DNA of 64,000 bases from Clavibacter tessellarius. GTDB lineage: Bacteria > Actinomycetota > Actinomycetes > Actinomycetales > Microbacteriaceae. The position numbers and the translations under genes are program-made. The notes under the pieces were generated by a model. It was not told the origin of the DNA and made no database searches. It saw only the letters and a list, made by a program, of their open reading frames with translations. The stretch lies in assembly GCF_001618005.1 (NCBI RefSeq), contig NZ_LQXA01000003.1, positions 1 through 64,000 on the forward strand. The letters are read 5' to 3'. Below are positions 31,980 through 41,779 of the stretch, in pieces; the stretch's first letter is position 1; every line of letters starts with the position of its first letter.

Positions 31980-32810
31980 TCAGCGCAGGCGCACGAGCGC
32001 CTGCACGGGCAGGTGGTCGCTCATCATGCGGCCCTGCCAGGCGAAGTCGTTGACGGCGGCGGCGCGCACGTCGACGCGGTCGCTGACGAGGATCCAGTCG
32101 ATGCGCGGCGCCCCCACCACCGGCGGCCGGTAGTCGGGGAACGTGCCGAAGGCGGGCGTGGCCTGCCGCGCGGTGTCGAGCCAGGAGTCACGGAGGCCGC
32201 CGCGGCGCGTGAGCGCGTCGTAGGGCGTGGAGTCGACGGGCGCGTTGAAGTCGCCCATGAGCACGAGCGGCAGTCCGGCGAAGCGCGTGCGGACGAGCTC
32301 CGCGATGGCCTCGGCCGCGCGGTCGCGGGCCTCGGCGACGTCGTGGTCGAGGTGCGTGTCGAGCACCACGAGCGGGAGGCCGGTGGCCTCGTCCTGGAAG
32401 CGGGCCCAGGTGAGGATCCGCGGCATGGGGTTGCCCCACGTCATGCTGCCGATCACGTCCGGGGTGTCCGAGAGCCACATCACGTCATGCTCGAGGAGGG
32501 TGAGGCGGGAGGCCTGGTAGAAGATCGCGCCGTGCTCGCCGTGGCTGCCGCCCTCGCGGCCCTGCCCGATCATGCGGTACGACGGCGGCAGCGCCTTGTC
32601 GATGACCTGGATCTGCGGCCACACCGCCTCCTGCACCCCGAGCACCGTGGGCCGCTCCTGCTGGAGGAACCGGGTCAGCGGCTCCTGGCGCTCGGGCCAG
32701 TGGTCGGCCTCGCCGGGGCGGGTGCCGTGCCACGGCATGCGCACGTTGAGCGAGATCAGGTGGATGTCGTCGCCGGTCGTCGGGCCGATCGCGGGGGTCA
32801 TGCCCACCAT
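31980..32810 (-). CDS. Endonuclease/exonuclease/phosphatase family protein (copy 1)
   Basis: 276 residues of the EEP fold (DNase I/inositol phosphatase superfamily). Motifs: LISLNVRMPW (Asn), VLGVQEAVWPQ (metal-binding Glu), VVLDTHLDHDVAEARDRAA (catalytic His), VLMGDFNAP (Asp, Asn), IDWILVSD and the final SDHLPVQALVRLR (Asp-His). It has no signal peptide. It resembles the protein from 33803-34855 along its whole length. The start may be M1 or M4. Substrate may be a nucleic acid, a sugar phosphate or a lipid phosphate. Confidence 0.85.
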   Translation of the reverse strand: MVGMTPAIGPTTGDDIHLISLNVRMPWHGTRPGEADHWPERQEPLTRFLQQERPTVLGVQEAVWPQIQVIDKALPPSYRMIGQGREGGSHGEHGAIFYQASRLTLLEHDVMWLSDTPDVIGSMTWGNPMPRILTWARFQDEATGLPLVVLDTHLDHDVAEARDRAAEAIAELVRTRFAGLPLVLMGDFNAPVDSTPYDALTRRGGLRDSWLDTARQATPAFGTFPDYRPPVVGAPRIDWILVSDRVDVRAAAVNDFAWQGRMMSDHLPVQALVRLR

Positions 32811-32955
32811 TCAACCCCGCCCGCCTGATCGCCGGGCCGCGGCGCGGCGAACGGATGAGCACCCGAGCGCGATGACGACCGCGGGGTCGTCGTCGAAGCA
32901 GCGGTCGGACGCCGCCGGCGTGCGCGCGATGCGAGAGGGCTCGACGGCGCTCGGG

Positions 32956-33675
32956 TCAGCCCCGGAGGCGGGACGCGCCCGTGCGGGTCACGGCCCGCAC
33001 CGACTCGAGCACTGAATCGATGGCACGTCCGGCCTGCTCCCCGGAGGCGTCGTACGTGCTCTGCGAGCGGCGGTACGGGTCGACCACGTCGTAGTCGTCC
33101 TCCTGCGCGGGCGGCAGGGTGACGCCCCGCTGCGCCGCGATGAGCGGGATGAGCGCGCGCAGCTGCGCCGGGACGTCGCCGTCGCACGTGATGTGCTTCT
33201 CCTCCCCGCTCACCTCGACGAGGTGCGCGGAGAGCGCCGCGAACTCGCGGAGGGTGAAGGTGGAGCGGTTGGCACGCGGCACCTGGCGCACGACGGCGCT
33301 GCGGTGCTCGCGGGCCATCGTGAGCACGAGGTCCGTGCCCCGGATGATGTCGGGCGTGAGGAACCGGGCCTGGTGCTCGCTCGGGTCGCCGCCGTAGCGG
33401 ACGGACAGCTCGGCCGCCTGCTCCGGCATGCGCTGCCCGTCGGCCGCGATCGTGCCGGCGCTGGAGAAGCGCACGACCGAGTCGGCTTCGGAGGCGTCGC
33501 CGCCGAAGATCGCGCGGACCCTCGCTCGGAGCACCTGCTCTGCGAGGGGCGAGCGGCAGATGTTGCCGGAGCAGACGAACAGCACGCGGAACGGGCCGTC
33601 GTCGACGCCCGCGGTGGATGCGGCGCCGAGGGCTGCGCGTGCGGCCCTGCGGCTCGTGGGGGGGAGTTCCGACAT
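32956..33675 (-). CDS. Low-molecular-weight protein tyrosine phosphatase
   Basis: 239 residues, larger than the usual 150 because of N- and C-terminal extensions. The P-loop is VLFVCSGNICRSPLAEQ (Cys35-x5-Arg41) and the general-acid loop is DVVDPYRRS near residue 205. Bacterial relatives act on tyrosine kinases that control exopolysaccharide synthesis (Wzb/EpsP type). No kinase or capsule gene is adjacent. The gene lies between two EEP-fold paralogues, all in the same direction. Confidence 0.88.
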   Translation of the reverse strand: MSELPPTSRRAARAALGAASTAGVDDGPFRVLFVCSGNICRSPLAEQVLRARVRAIFGGDASEADSVVRFSSAGTIAADGQRMPEQAAELSVRYGGDPSEHQARFLTPDIIRGTDLVLTMAREHRSAVVRQVPRANRSTFTLREFAALSAHLVEVSGEEKHITCDGDVPAQLRALIPLIAAQRGVTLPPAQEDDYDVVDPYRRSQSTYDASGEQAGRAIDSVLESVRAVTRTGASRLRG

Positions 33676-33802
33676 GGAGGGGAGATGTGCCTTGATCTTC
33701 TCGATGGGCGCCTCGGTCTTCCGACCTTCCTCGCCCTCGGTGTACCCGCAACTGTAGCCGTAGTGGCCCTGGCCGTCCGCCTGCGGACCCGGGCCGTGCG
33801 GG

Positions 33803-34855
33803 TCAGGCGGTGCGCGCGAGGCGGACCAGCGCCTGCACGGCGGCGTGGTCCGAGGGGGAGCGACCCTGCCACGTGTACGGGTTGATGGCCGAGTCGACCA
33901 CCTCGACGCCGCGACCCGCGAGGATCCAGTCGATGCGCTCGCCCTCGGGCACCGGGTCGCCGTACGCGGTGAAGGTGCCGATGCCGGGCGTCGCGTGGTG
34001 CGCGGCCGTGGTCCAGGTGTCGGCGAGGCCGGCGTCGCGCGTGAGGATGTCGTACGCCGCCGACTCCTCGGCCGGCGCGTTGAAGTCGCCCGTGACGACG
34101 ACCGGGGCGCCCGAGGCGACCTCCTGCAGGCGCTCGGTGATGAGGTCGGCGCTCTTCACGCGGGCGAGCTCCGACTCGTGGTCGAGGTGCGTGTTGAGGT
34201 GCACGAACTCGGCGCCGCTGCGGCGGTCGCGGAAGCGCGCCCACGTCGCGATGCGGGTGGTGCTGCAGCCCCACGAGCGCGAGCCGATGAGCTCGGGCAG
34301 GTCGGACAGCCAGAACTGGTCCCACGCGACGACGTCGAGGCGGCGCTCGTCGTAGAAGATCGCGCTGTACTCGCCGCCGGACCCGCCGTCACGGCCGTAG
34401 CCGAGCATGCGGTGGTGGGGGAGCGCGCGCGCGATGGCGGGCAGCTGGGCCGAGAGGGCCTCCTGCACGCCGAGCACGGTGGGCTGCTCGAGCTGGAGGA
34501 AGCGGGCGAGCACGGGCTCGCGGTCGGCCCAGTGGTCGGGGTCGCCGGGCTCGGTGGAGGGGCGGGCCAGGCGGATGTTGCAGGTCATGACGTGCACGAG
34601 GTCGCCCTCGGCCGAGCCGATGGTCGCCTGCTGGGGCGGGGCGGGAGCGACGGGAGCCGCTGCCGCCGGGCGAGACGGAGGGGGGTCGGCCTCCGCGGTG
34701 CCGTCCGGGCCGTCGGTCGTGGTGGTCGTCTCGTCCGCGCGCGGCCGCTCGAGGAGCGCCGTGCCGGAACCGCGGGTGGGGCGTCCGATGCCCGGATCCG
34801 AGGATCCGGCGCCGTCGAACAGGTCGCGTCGGCTGGATCCGCCGCTCGCCATCAT
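33803..34855 (-). CDS. Endonuclease/exonuclease/phosphatase family protein (copy 2)
   Basis: 350 residues. The first 85 are Ser/Thr/Pro-rich and disordered (TTTTTDGPDGTAEADPPP). The EEP domain then runs VHVMTCNIRLARPSTEPGDP, VLGVQEALSAQ, FVHLNTHLDHESELAR, VVVTGDFNAP, RIDWILAG and SPSDHAAVQALVRLA, with the catalytic His, Asp and Asn positions intact. Clear paralogue of the 31980-32810 gene. The ATG at 34855 has gaggag in front, and a second ATG follows directly. Function is unknown. Confidence 0.83.
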   Translation of the reverse strand: MMASGGSSRRDLFDGAGSSDPGIGRPTRGSGTALLERPRADETTTTTDGPDGTAEADPPPSRPAAAAPVAPAPPQQATIGSAEGDLVHVMTCNIRLARPSTEPGDPDHWADREPVLARFLQLEQPTVLGVQEALSAQLPAIARALPHHRMLGYGRDGGSGGEYSAIFYDERRLDVVAWDQFWLSDLPELIGSRSWGCSTTRIATWARFRDRRSGAEFVHLNTHLDHESELARVKSADLITERLQEVASGAPVVVTGDFNAPAEESAAYDILTRDAGLADTWTTAAHHATPGIGTFTAYGDPVPEGERIDWILAGRGVEVVDSAINPYTWQGRSPSDHAAVQALVRLARTA

Positions 34856-35053
34856 GGAGATCTCCTCGGGTCGCACGTGTCTCGCATGATCAGCCTGCGC
34901 GTGCGTGCCCCTGCGGGGCACCAACGGCGCATGGCGGATGCGTGAACTGCACGGACAGGTCTACGCGAGGGGTGCGGGGATGGCAACCCGGGGGCGGCGT
35001 GTCGGCCCGTCGCGGAGGGATCCGCCAGGCGATGCCAGGCCCCCGGACAGACG

Positions 35054-35085
35054 CGCGCGCCGCCGGCGAGTTCCGGCGGCGCGCG
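35054..35085 (-). terminator. Terminator of the purSQL-hydrolase operon
   Basis: Perfect 13-bp GC stem (right arm ccggcggcgcgcg) with a 6-base loop, lying 20 bp beyond the stop of the dienelactone hydrolase gene on the minus strand. Confidence 0.65.
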
Positions 35086-35104
35086 GATCGGTGCGGGGAG
35101 CGGG

Positions 35105-35902
35105 TCAGCCCACGTGCTCCGCGAGGAAGTCCGTGAGCGCGCGCCAGGAGCGGCGCTCGGCGCGGTCCTGGTACTGCGCGCCGTGCTCGGGCGAGTCGAC
35201 GCCGGGCACGGAGAACGCGTGCATCGCGCCGCTGTAGGTGACGACCTGCCAGTCGATCGCGGGACGCGTGCGCATCTCGTCCTGGAACGCGGCCAGCTTC
35301 TCGTCCGGGACCATCGGGTCGTCCGCGCCGGTGAGGACGAGGATCGCGGCCTTCACGTCCGCGACGTCGGCCGGCTCGTGCACCACGAGGCTGCCGTGCA
35401 GCGAGATGGCGGCCTTGATCTCGGCGCCCGCGCGGGCGACCTCGAGGGAGGCGCTGCCGCCGAAGCAGTAGCCCATGACGGCGATGCGCGACGGGTCGAC
35501 GTCGGGCTCGGCGGCGAGCCGGTCGATGCCGGCCTGCACGCGGGCGCGCATGAGCGGCAGGTCGGCGTAGTAGGCGCCGGCCACATCCGCCGCCTCCGCG
35601 GGACCGGGGCGCACGTTGCGGCCGTACACGTCGGCGGCGAACGCGACGTAGCCGAGGCGCGCGAGCATCTGGATGCGCGCGGCCACGTGCCCGCCGACCC
35701 CGAACCAGTCGTGGATCACGAGCACGGCCGGGCGGCGGCCACCCTGCGACGCGTCGCGGGCGAGCAGGCCCTCGAGCTCGGTGCCCTCGTGCTCGTACAG
35801 CACCGGGCCCATCTGGATGTCCGCGCCCGCGGGCAGGGGCACGCGCTCGGTGAGCTCGGCGAGGGACGGCGACCAGACGGGGGTCGATGCGGGATCGGTC
35901 AT
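35105..35902 (-). CDS. Dienelactone hydrolase family protein
   Basis: 265-residue alpha/beta hydrolase with a Cys nucleophile: Cys146 in MGYCFGGSASLE, Asp195 in TGADDPMVPD and His228 in SGAMHAFSVPG. This is the complete triad of dienelactone hydrolases, which open chlorocatechol-derived lactones, though many relatives have other roles. It starts 3 bp beyond the purL stop, so it is the last gene of the purine operon, an unusual place for a catabolic-type enzyme. Similar hydrolase genes trail pur operons elsewhere without explanation. Confidence 0.88.
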   Translation of the reverse strand: MTDPASTPVWSPSLAELTERVPLPAGADIQMGPVLYEHEGTELEGLLARDASQGGRRPAVLVIHDWFGVGGHVAARIQMLARLGYVAFAADVYGRNVRPGPAEAADVAGAYYADLPLMRARVQAGIDRLAAEPDVDPSRIAVMGYCFGGSASLEVARAGAEIKAAISLHGSLVVHEPADVADVKAAILVLTGADDPMVPDEKLAAFQDEMRTRPAIDWQVVTYSGAMHAFSVPGVDSPEHGAQYQDRAERRSWRALTDFLAEHVG

Positions 35903-35904
35903 GC

Positions 35905-38265
35905 TCAGGCCTCCACGGCGGTGCCGAAGCGGGCGGGCAGCGCGGCGCGGTGGATCCCGCGCAGCTCCTCGACCGACAGGGTGAACAGGCCCTGCAGCTC
36001 GAGGCCGGGCGCCTGCGCGTCCGTCACCCCGATGCGGAGCACGGGGTAGCCGCGCCCCTCGCAGAGGCCCTGGAACTTGACGTCGTCCTCGCGGGGGACC
36101 GTGACGAGCATCCGGCCGGTGGACTCGGAGAAGAGGGCGGTGGCCTGGTCGACGCCGTCGCGCTGGACGATGCCGTCGAGCCAGACGCGCGCGCCGACGC
36201 CGAAGCGCATCACGGACTCCGCGAGCGCCTGGCCGAGGCCGCCGTCCGAGAGGTCGTGCGCGCTCGCGACGAGCGACTGCGTGGCGCCGGCGGCGATGAG
36301 GGAGGCGAGCTCCTTCTCCGCGGTGAGGTCGACCACGGGCGGGACGCCGCCGAGGTGGTCGTGCACGGTGCCGGCCCACGCGGATCCGTCGAGCTCCTCG
36401 CGCGTGACGCCGAGGAGGTAGATGTTGTCGCCCTCGTCCTGCCAGCCGGACGGGATGCGGCGCGCGACGTCGTCGATCACGCCGAGCACGCCCACGACGG
36501 GCGTGGGGTGGATGGCCTGCGTGCCCGTCTGGTTGTAGAGGGAGACGTTGCCGCCCGTGACGGGGATCTCGAGCTCGAGGCAGCCGTCCGCGAGGCCCTC
36601 GACCGTGCGGCTGAACTGCCACATGACCTCGGGGTCCTCGGGGCTGCCGAAGTTGAGGCAATCGCTCACGGCGACGGGCGTGGCGCCGGATGCGGCGACG
36701 TTGCGGTACGCCTCCGCGAGGGCGAGCTGCGCGCCGCGGTACGGGTCGAGCTGGCAGAAGCGCCCGTTCGCGTCGGTCGCGACCGAGAAGCCGAGGCCGC
36801 TCTGCTCGTCGACGCGGACCATGCCCGCGTCGTCGGGGAACGACAGGGCCGTGTTGCCCATGACGTAGCGGTCGTACTGGTCGGTGATCCACGACGCGTC
36901 GGCCAGGTTCGGGCTGCCGAGCAGCTGGAGGAACTGGTCGCGGATGTCGTCGGGCGCGGTGGGGCGCGCGAGACGCGACGCGGAGTCGGCCTGGAGGGCG
37001 TCGATCCACGTGGGGTAGGAGACGGGCCGGTCGTACACCGGGCCGTCGACCGCGACCGTGCGCGGCTCGACGTCGACGATGCGCTCGCCGTGGTGGTCGA
37101 TGACGAGGCGGCCGGTGTCGGTGACCTCGCCGAGCACGCTCGTCTCGACGTCCCACTTCGCGACGACCGCGAGGAAGCCGTCGAGCTTCTCCGGCTTCAC
37201 GACCGCCATCATGCGCTCCTGGCTCTCCGACATGAGGATCTCCTCGGCGGTGAGCGACGGGTCGCGCAGCAGCACCTCCTCGAGCCGGATGTGCATGCCG
37301 CCGTCGCCGTTCGAGGCGAGCTCGCTCGTGGCGCAGGAGATGCCCGCGGCGCCGAGGTCCTGGATGCCCTCGACGAGATCCTCCCGGAACAGCTCGAGGC
37401 AGCACTCGATGAGCACCTTCTCCGCGAACGGATCGCCCACCTGCACCGCGGGGCGCTTGGTCGGGCCGCCGTCGGCGAAGGTGTCGCTCGCGAGGATGGA
37501 TGCGCCGCCGATGCCGTCGCCGCCCGTGCGGGCGCCGAACAGCACGACCTTGTTGCCCACGCCGCGCGCGTTGGCGAGGTGGAGGTCCTCGTGGCGGAGC
37601 ACGCCCACCGCGAGCGCGTTGACGAGCGGGTTGCCCTGGTACACGCGGTCGAAGTAGGTCTCGCCGCCGATGTTCGGGAGGCCGAGGCAGTTGCCGTAGA
37701 AGCTGATGCCGGAGACCACGCCGTGCACGACGCGCGCGGTGTCCGGGTCGTCGATGTCGCCGAAGCGGAGCGCGTCCATCACGGCGACCGGGCGGGCGCC
37801 CATCGAGATGATGTCGCGGACGATGCCGCCGACGCCGGTGGCCGCGCCCTGGAACGGCTCGATGTAGGAGGGGTGGTTGTGGCTCTCGATCTTGAAGGTG
37901 ACGGCCCAGCCCTCGCCCACGTCGACGACGCCGGCGTTCTCGCCCATGCCGACCATGAGGTCCTTCTTCATGGACTCGGACACCTTCTGCCCGAACTGGC
38001 GCAGGTACTTCTTCGAGGACTTGTAGGAGCAGTGCTCGCTCCACATGACCGAGTACATGGCGAGCTCGCCGCTCGTGGGGCGGCGGCCGAGGATCTCGCG
38101 GATCCTCAGGTACTCGCCCTCGGTGAGCCCGAGCGCCGCGTACGGCTGCTCCTTCTCGGGGGTGCGCTCGGCCATCTCGACGGTGTCGGCGACGTGGCGG
38201 CGGGCGCTGCGTCCCTCTCCCGCGGGGTCGGTGGGGACGGAGGCGGGATCGGGGTGGACGCTCAC
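35905..38265 (-). CDS. purL: Phosphoribosylformylglycinamidine synthase subunit PurL
   Basis: 786-residue small-type PurL, the ATP-dependent synthetase that converts FGAR to FGAM using ammonia from PurQ with PurS as bridge. Motifs: [20 protein letters not shown] near the N-terminus, [36 protein letters not shown], and [16 protein letters not shown] in the second half. The GTG at 38265 overlaps the purQ stop; the ATG at residue 31 ([14 protein letters not shown]) is an alternative start where family similarity begins. Confidence 0.97.
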   Translation of the reverse strand: MSVHPDPASVPTDPAGEGRSARRHVADTVEMAERTPEKEQPYAALGLTEGEYLRIREILGRRPTSGELAMYSVMWSEHCSYKSSKKYLRQFGQKVSESMKKDLMVGMGENAGVVDVGEGWAVTFKIESHNHPSYIEPFQGAATGVGGIVRDIISMGARPVAVMDALRFGDIDDPDTARVVHGVVSGISFYGNCLGLPNIGGETYFDRVYQGNPLVNALAVGVLRHEDLHLANARGVGNKVVLFGARTGGDGIGGASILASDTFADGGPTKRPAVQVGDPFAEKVLIECCLELFREDLVEGIQDLGAAGISCATSELASNGDGGMHIRLEEVLLRDPSLTAEEILMSESQERMMAVVKPEKLDGFLAVVAKWDVETSVLGEVTDTGRLVIDHHGERIVDVEPRTVAVDGPVYDRPVSYPTWIDALQADSASRLARPTAPDDIRDQFLQLLGSPNLADASWITDQYDRYVMGNTALSFPDDAGMVRVDEQSGLGFSVATDANGRFCQLDPYRGAQLALAEAYRNVAASGATPVAVSDCLNFGSPEDPEVMWQFSRTVEGLADGCLELEIPVTGGNVSLYNQTGTQAIHPTPVVGVLGVIDDVARRIPSGWQDEGDNIYLLGVTREELDGSAWAGTVHDHLGGVPPVVDLTAEKELASLIAAGATQSLVASAHDLSDGGLGQALAESVMRFGVGARVWLDGIVQRDGVDQATALFSESTGRMLVTVPREDDVKFQGLCEGRGYPVLRIGVTDAQAPGLELQGLFTLSVEELRGIHRAALPARFGTAVEA

Positions 38266-38957
38266 TGCGCGAGGACTCCTTCGAGGACGGACGTGAAGAG
38301 ACGGAGGCCGTCGACACCGGAGCGCATGGCGGCCGGGGTGTCCGGTCCGAAGCCCTCCTCGACGGCGTGCTCGGGGTGGGGCATGAGGCCGACGACGTTG
38401 CCGCGGGCGTTGGTGATCCCGGCGATGTCGCGCAGGGATCCGTTCGGGTTGCCGCCGAGGTAGCGGAAGGCCACGCGGCCCTCGCCCTCGAGGCGGTCGA
38501 GCGTGTCGGCGTCGGCGATGAAGCCGCCCTCGCCGTTCTTGAGCGGGATGGTGATCTCCTCGCCCTCGGTGAAGGCGTTCGTCCACGCGGTGCCGGCGGC
38601 CTCGACGCGGAGGCGCTGGTCGCGGCAGACGAAGTTGCCGGCCTCGTTGCGGATCAGCCCGCCGGGCAGCAGGTGCGCCTCGGTGAGCATCTGGAAGCCG
38701 TTGCAGATGCCGAGGACGGGGACGCCGCGCTCGGCCGCGTCCACCACCTCGCGCATGATCGGCGCGAACGCCGCGATGGCGCCGGCGCGCATGTAGTCGC
38801 CGTAGCTGAATCCGCCGGGGAGCACGACCGCGTCGACGCCCTGGAGGTCGTGGTCGCCGTGCCAGAGCGCGACGGGCGTGGCGCCCGCGAGGCGGACGGC
38901 GCGCTGGGCGTCGCGGTCGTCGAGGGATCCCGGGAAGGTGATGACCCCGACGCGCAT
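38262..38957 (-). CDS. purQ: Phosphoribosylformylglycinamidine synthase subunit PurQ
   Basis: 231-residue glutamine amidotransferase that feeds ammonia to PurL. Signatures: [34 protein letters not shown], the nucleophile Cys in [11 protein letters not shown], and the His-Glu pair in [11 protein letters not shown]. Start and stop overlap purS and purL by 1 and 4 bases, so the three subunits are made together. Confidence 0.97.
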   Translation of the reverse strand: MRVGVITFPGSLDDRDAQRAVRLAGATPVALWHGDHDLQGVDAVVLPGGFSYGDYMRAGAIAAFAPIMREVVDAAERGVPVLGICNGFQMLTEAHLLPGGLIRNEAGNFVCRDQRLRVEAAGTAWTNAFTEGEEITIPLKNGEGGFIADADTLDRLEGEGRVAFRYLGGNPNGSLRDIAGITNARGNVVGLMPHPEHAVEEGFGPDTPAAMRSGVDGLRLFTSVLEGVLAQ

Positions 38958-39349
38958 CAGCGCTGCTCCGCCGCGGCCGAGCCGTGGGGGAGCGGGTGCG
39001 CGGCGACGTCGGTGTCGGCCGTGCCGCCGTCGGCGACCGTGTGCTCGTCGGTGACGTTGCCGGTGGACATGTCCGCCTCGGCGGTGAGGCCGAACCCGTC
39101 GAGCCCGGCGACGTGGACGCTGATGACGTCCTCGATGACGGAGTTGGAGAGCATGTCGGCGGCGAGCGACTGGATGTCGGCGAGCAGCGCGTCGTCCACC
39201 TCGCCCTCGACGGTGAGCTCGAAGCGCTTGCCGATGCGGACGCCGGTGAAGCGGTCCTTGCCGAGGCGGGCGAGGGCGCCGGCCACGGCCTTCCCCTGGG
39301 GGTCGAGCAGCTCGGCCTTGGGCATCACTTCGACGACGATCGTTGGCAC
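38957..39349 (-). CDS. purS: Phosphoribosylformylglycinamidine synthase subunit PurS
   Basis: 130 residues. The first 80 are the normal PurS fold ([55 protein letters not shown]). A further 45 residues ([20 protein letters not shown] onward) extend the C-terminus; usual PurS is 80-90 residues, so this tail is extra and looks disordered. First gene of the purS-purQ-purL operon. Confidence 0.95.
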   Translation of the reverse strand: MPTIVVEVMPKAELLDPQGKAVAGALARLGKDRFTGVRIGKRFELTVEGEVDDALLADIQSLAADMLSNSVIEDVISVHVAGLDGFGLTAEADMSTGNVTDEHTVADGGTADTDVAAHPLPHGSAAAEQR

Positions 39350-39446
39350 GATGGGACTCCGGATTCCTGGAGGCGGGTGGATGCGCTCAGCGTACCGGAC
39401 GGCCGCGTCCCGCCGGGCTGGTCCGACGGGGCGGTCGCGGGCAGCG

Positions 39447-40130
39447 TCAGCCGATCGCCTCGGGCAGCAGCTCCACGCGGTAGGCGGCGTCGATGGTCTC
39501 GCCCGTGGCGGGGTCCTCGAGCTGCACGCGCCAGCGCGACGCGAACTGGTCGACGCCCGGGACCATCGCGACCGTGCCCGAGATGAGCACCGTGCCGGGC
39601 ACCCGGAGGCCGCGCTCGGCGAGCACGTCGAGCCAGTGGTCGGGCGTGAGGAGCGCGGCGAGCGTGGCGTCTTGGATGAGCTCCTCGGCGCCCTCCTCGC
39701 CGACCCAGCCGCGCAGGCGGATCGCGTCGAGCCGGTCGCGCACGTCGGCGAGGCGCCACGCCTTCCGGCCGAGCACGTCGGGTCCGGCGTTCTTGCTCCA
39801 CGCGACGCCGTGCACCTCGAGCGCGCGGTCGGTGTGGTCGCACGCGACCGTGAGGAGCACGTCGTCGTGGGTGATCACGAGCGCCCACTCGGCCTCGCCG
39901 GAGGTGCGGCCGTGCTGCGCGGGGACGGCGTCCGCCTGCGACGCGAGGTAGGGCGCCACCGGGTAGAGCGCGGGCGTGACCTCGGGGCCGGGGACGCCGA
40001 GCTCGGCGAGCTCCGCGATGTGCGCCTGCACCTCGGCCTGGTCGCGGCCCGCGTAGCCGGCGTTGAGGAGGCGCACGACCTCGACGCTCGTGGTGGATCC
40101 GTCGGGCAGCTGGAAGCGCAGGGTGGTCAT
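39447..40130 (-). CDS. DUF2848 family protein
   Basis: 227-residue soluble protein that I assign to DUF2848, distantly related to fumarylacetoacetate hydrolase-fold enzymes. Visible stretches: ALYPVAPYLASQADAVPAQH, GEAEWALVITHDDVLLTVAC, GVAWSKNAGPDVLGRKAWRL and GTVLISGTVAMVPGVDQFAS. The reaction is unknown. It is divergent from the transporter gene at 40303, and the shared 172-bp region holds a TGTATACA palindrome, so it probably belongs to the GntR-controlled catabolic set. Confidence 0.78.
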   Translation of the reverse strand: MTTLRFQLPDGSTTSVEVVRLLNAGYAGRDQAEVQAHIAELAELGVPGPEVTPALYPVAPYLASQADAVPAQHGRTSGEAEWALVITHDDVLLTVACDHTDRALEVHGVAWSKNAGPDVLGRKAWRLADVRDRLDAIRLRGWVGEEGAEELIQDATLAALLTPDHWLDVLAERGLRVPGTVLISGTVAMVPGVDQFASRWRVQLEDPATGETIDAAYRVELLPEAIG

Positions 40131-40212
40131 CGGTCCTCCGGTGGTGTTTCGAGCGTGTGAAGAGATGCGGATCCGGTCGCCCGGCCATGGTCATCGGCGT
40201 CCGGTATGCCTA

Positions 40213-40222
40213 CTGTATACAG
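40213..40222. promoter_or_regulatory. Candidate GntR operator in the DUF2848/transporter promoter region
   Basis: Perfect palindrome CTGTATACAG. Its core TGTATACA recurs at 42461-42468 beside the GntR gene start. FadR-type GntR proteins bind short palindromes of this style (TnGTnnnACnA). Confidence 0.6.
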
Positions 40223-40302
40223 CACACCGACCGGACGCCCGGCGGGGTCCGCCAGCCGGATCCGCGGCGGCTCCCCACCCGGTCCCGCACCCGAGGAGAC
40301 CC

Positions 40303-41706
40303 ATGGCCGACGACCCCACCGCCGCTGCGGCGACCACCGCATCCGCCGCCTACGCGCCCGCATCCGGCGCGCCCCACGACACCCCGAGGCCGTCGCGCCG
40401 CGAGCTCGTGAAGGCCTTCACCGCGAGCCTCACCGGCACCTCGCTCGAGTGGTACGACTTCGCCGTCTACTCGGCAGCCAGCGCCGTCGTGTTCCCGATC
40501 GTGTTCTTCCCCGCCTCCGATCCGTACACGGCGATGATCCTCGCGTTCTCCACCTACGCGGTCGGCTACGTGTCGCGCCCCGTCGGCGGGTTCGTGTTCG
40601 GGCGGCTCGGCGACAAGATCGGCCGGAAGCCCGTCCTCGTGCTCACGCTGCTGCTCATCGGCATCGCGACGTTCCTCATCGGCGTGCTCCCGGGGTACGC
40701 GACCATCGGGCTCGCGGCGCCGATCATCCTCGTGCTCCTCCGCTTCGCGCAGGGCGTGGGCGTCGGCGGCGAGTGGGGCGGCGCGGTGCTGCTCTCCAGC
40801 GAGTTCGGGGATCCGCGGAGGCGCGGCTTCTGGTCGTCGGCCGCGCAGGTCGGCCCGCCCGCCGGCAACCTGCTCGCCAACGGCGCGCTCGCTCTGCTCA
40901 CGGTGCTGCTCACCGAGGAGGACTTCCTCGGCTGGGGCTGGCGCGTGGCCTTCCTCCTCTCCGCGCTGCTCGTGGCGTTCGGCCTCTGGATCCGCCTGAA
41001 GCTCGAGGACACCCCTGTGTTCAAGGCGCTGCAGGAGCGCGGCGACCGGCCGAGCGCGCCCATCTCGGAGATCTTCCGCACGCAGGCCCGCCCGCTCGTG
41101 GCCGCGATCCTCAGCCGCGTCGGGCCCGACGTGCTCTACGCGCTCTTCACCGTCTTCACGCTCACCTACGGCGTGAACTCGCTCGGCTTCGAGCGCAGCC
41201 AGGTGCTCGTGGCGGTGCTCGTCGGATCCGCCGTGCAGCTGTTCACGATCCCGTTCGCGGGGGCCGTGAGCGACCGGATCAACCGCCGGGCGCTCTACGC
41301 GACCGCGGCGGTGGGAGCGGCCGTGTGGGCGTACGTGTTCTTCGCGATCACGGACGGCTCGTCGACCTTCGTGCTCGGCGTGGGCATCGTCCTCGGCCTG
41401 TTCTTCCACTCCTTCATGTACGGGCCGCAGGCGGCGTACATCATCGAGCAGTTCTCGCCCCGGCTCCGCTACACGGGCGCCTCGCTCGCGTACACGATCG
41501 CCGGCGTGATCGGCGGGGCCATCGCGCCGCTGATGTTCACGATCATCTACGAGGAGACCGGCAGCTGGGTCGGCATCGCGCTGTACCTCACCGCCGCGGT
41601 CGTGCTCACGCTCGTGGGCCTCGCGATGGGCCGCGACTCCGACGTGGCCGAGGACGAGGAGTACGTGCGGACCGGCGCCGAGGGCGTGGCCGCGCCGCGC
41701 GTCTGA
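40303..41706 (+). CDS. MFS transporter, metabolite:H+ symporter (MHS) family
   Basis: 467 residues with twelve hydrophobic helices. It opens with LTGTSLEWYDFAVYSAASAV, the hallmark of MHS symporters (shikimate, proline/betaine, alpha-ketoglutarate carriers). It contains the MFS loop motif GRLGDKIGRKPVLV between helices 2 and 3, GVGVGGEWGGAVLLSSEF, and a second loop motif GAVSDRINRRAL. Likely imports an organic acid or amide that the neighbouring DUF2848 protein and nitrilase-family enzyme use. ATG at 40303 with gaggag upstream. Confidence 0.9.
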   Translation: MADDPTAAAATTASAAYAPASGAPHDTPRPSRRELVKAFTASLTGTSLEWYDFAVYSAASAVVFPIVFFPASDPYTAMILAFSTYAVGYVSRPVGGFVFGRLGDKIGRKPVLVLTLLLIGIATFLIGVLPGYATIGLAAPIILVLLRFAQGVGVGGEWGGAVLLSSEFGDPRRRGFWSSAAQVGPPAGNLLANGALALLTVLLTEEDFLGWGWRVAFLLSALLVAFGLWIRLKLEDTPVFKALQERGDRPSAPISEIFRTQARPLVAAILSRVGPDVLYALFTVFTLTYGVNSLGFERSQVLVAVLVGSAVQLFTIPFAGAVSDRINRRALYATAAVGAAVWAYVFFAITDGSSTFVLGVGIVLGLFFHSFMYGPQAAYIIEQFSPRLRYTGASLAYTIAGVIGGAIAPLMFTIIYEETGSWVGIALYLTAAVVLTLVGLAMGRDSDVAEDEEYVRTGAEGVAAPRV

Positions 41707-41719
41707 CGCTCCCCGCACG

Positions 41720-41758
41720 CGGCGACGCCCGGATCCCGTCGGGGTCCGGGCGTCGCCG
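41720..41758. terminator. Bidirectional terminator between transporter and GntR genes
   Basis: Hairpin of 14 perfect pairs (left arm cggcgacgcccgga), with further pairing inside the loop. It lies between convergent stops at 41706 and 41780 and can serve both. Confidence 0.7.
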
Positions 41759-41779
41759 TGTGCGGTTCGGGCCGCCGCG

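Noticed and set aside
35105-38317. 1,070-codon frame joining the purL region to the hydrolase gene
   Set aside because: It is the hydrolase gene extended upstream in the wrong frame through purL; real starts are at 35902 and 38265.
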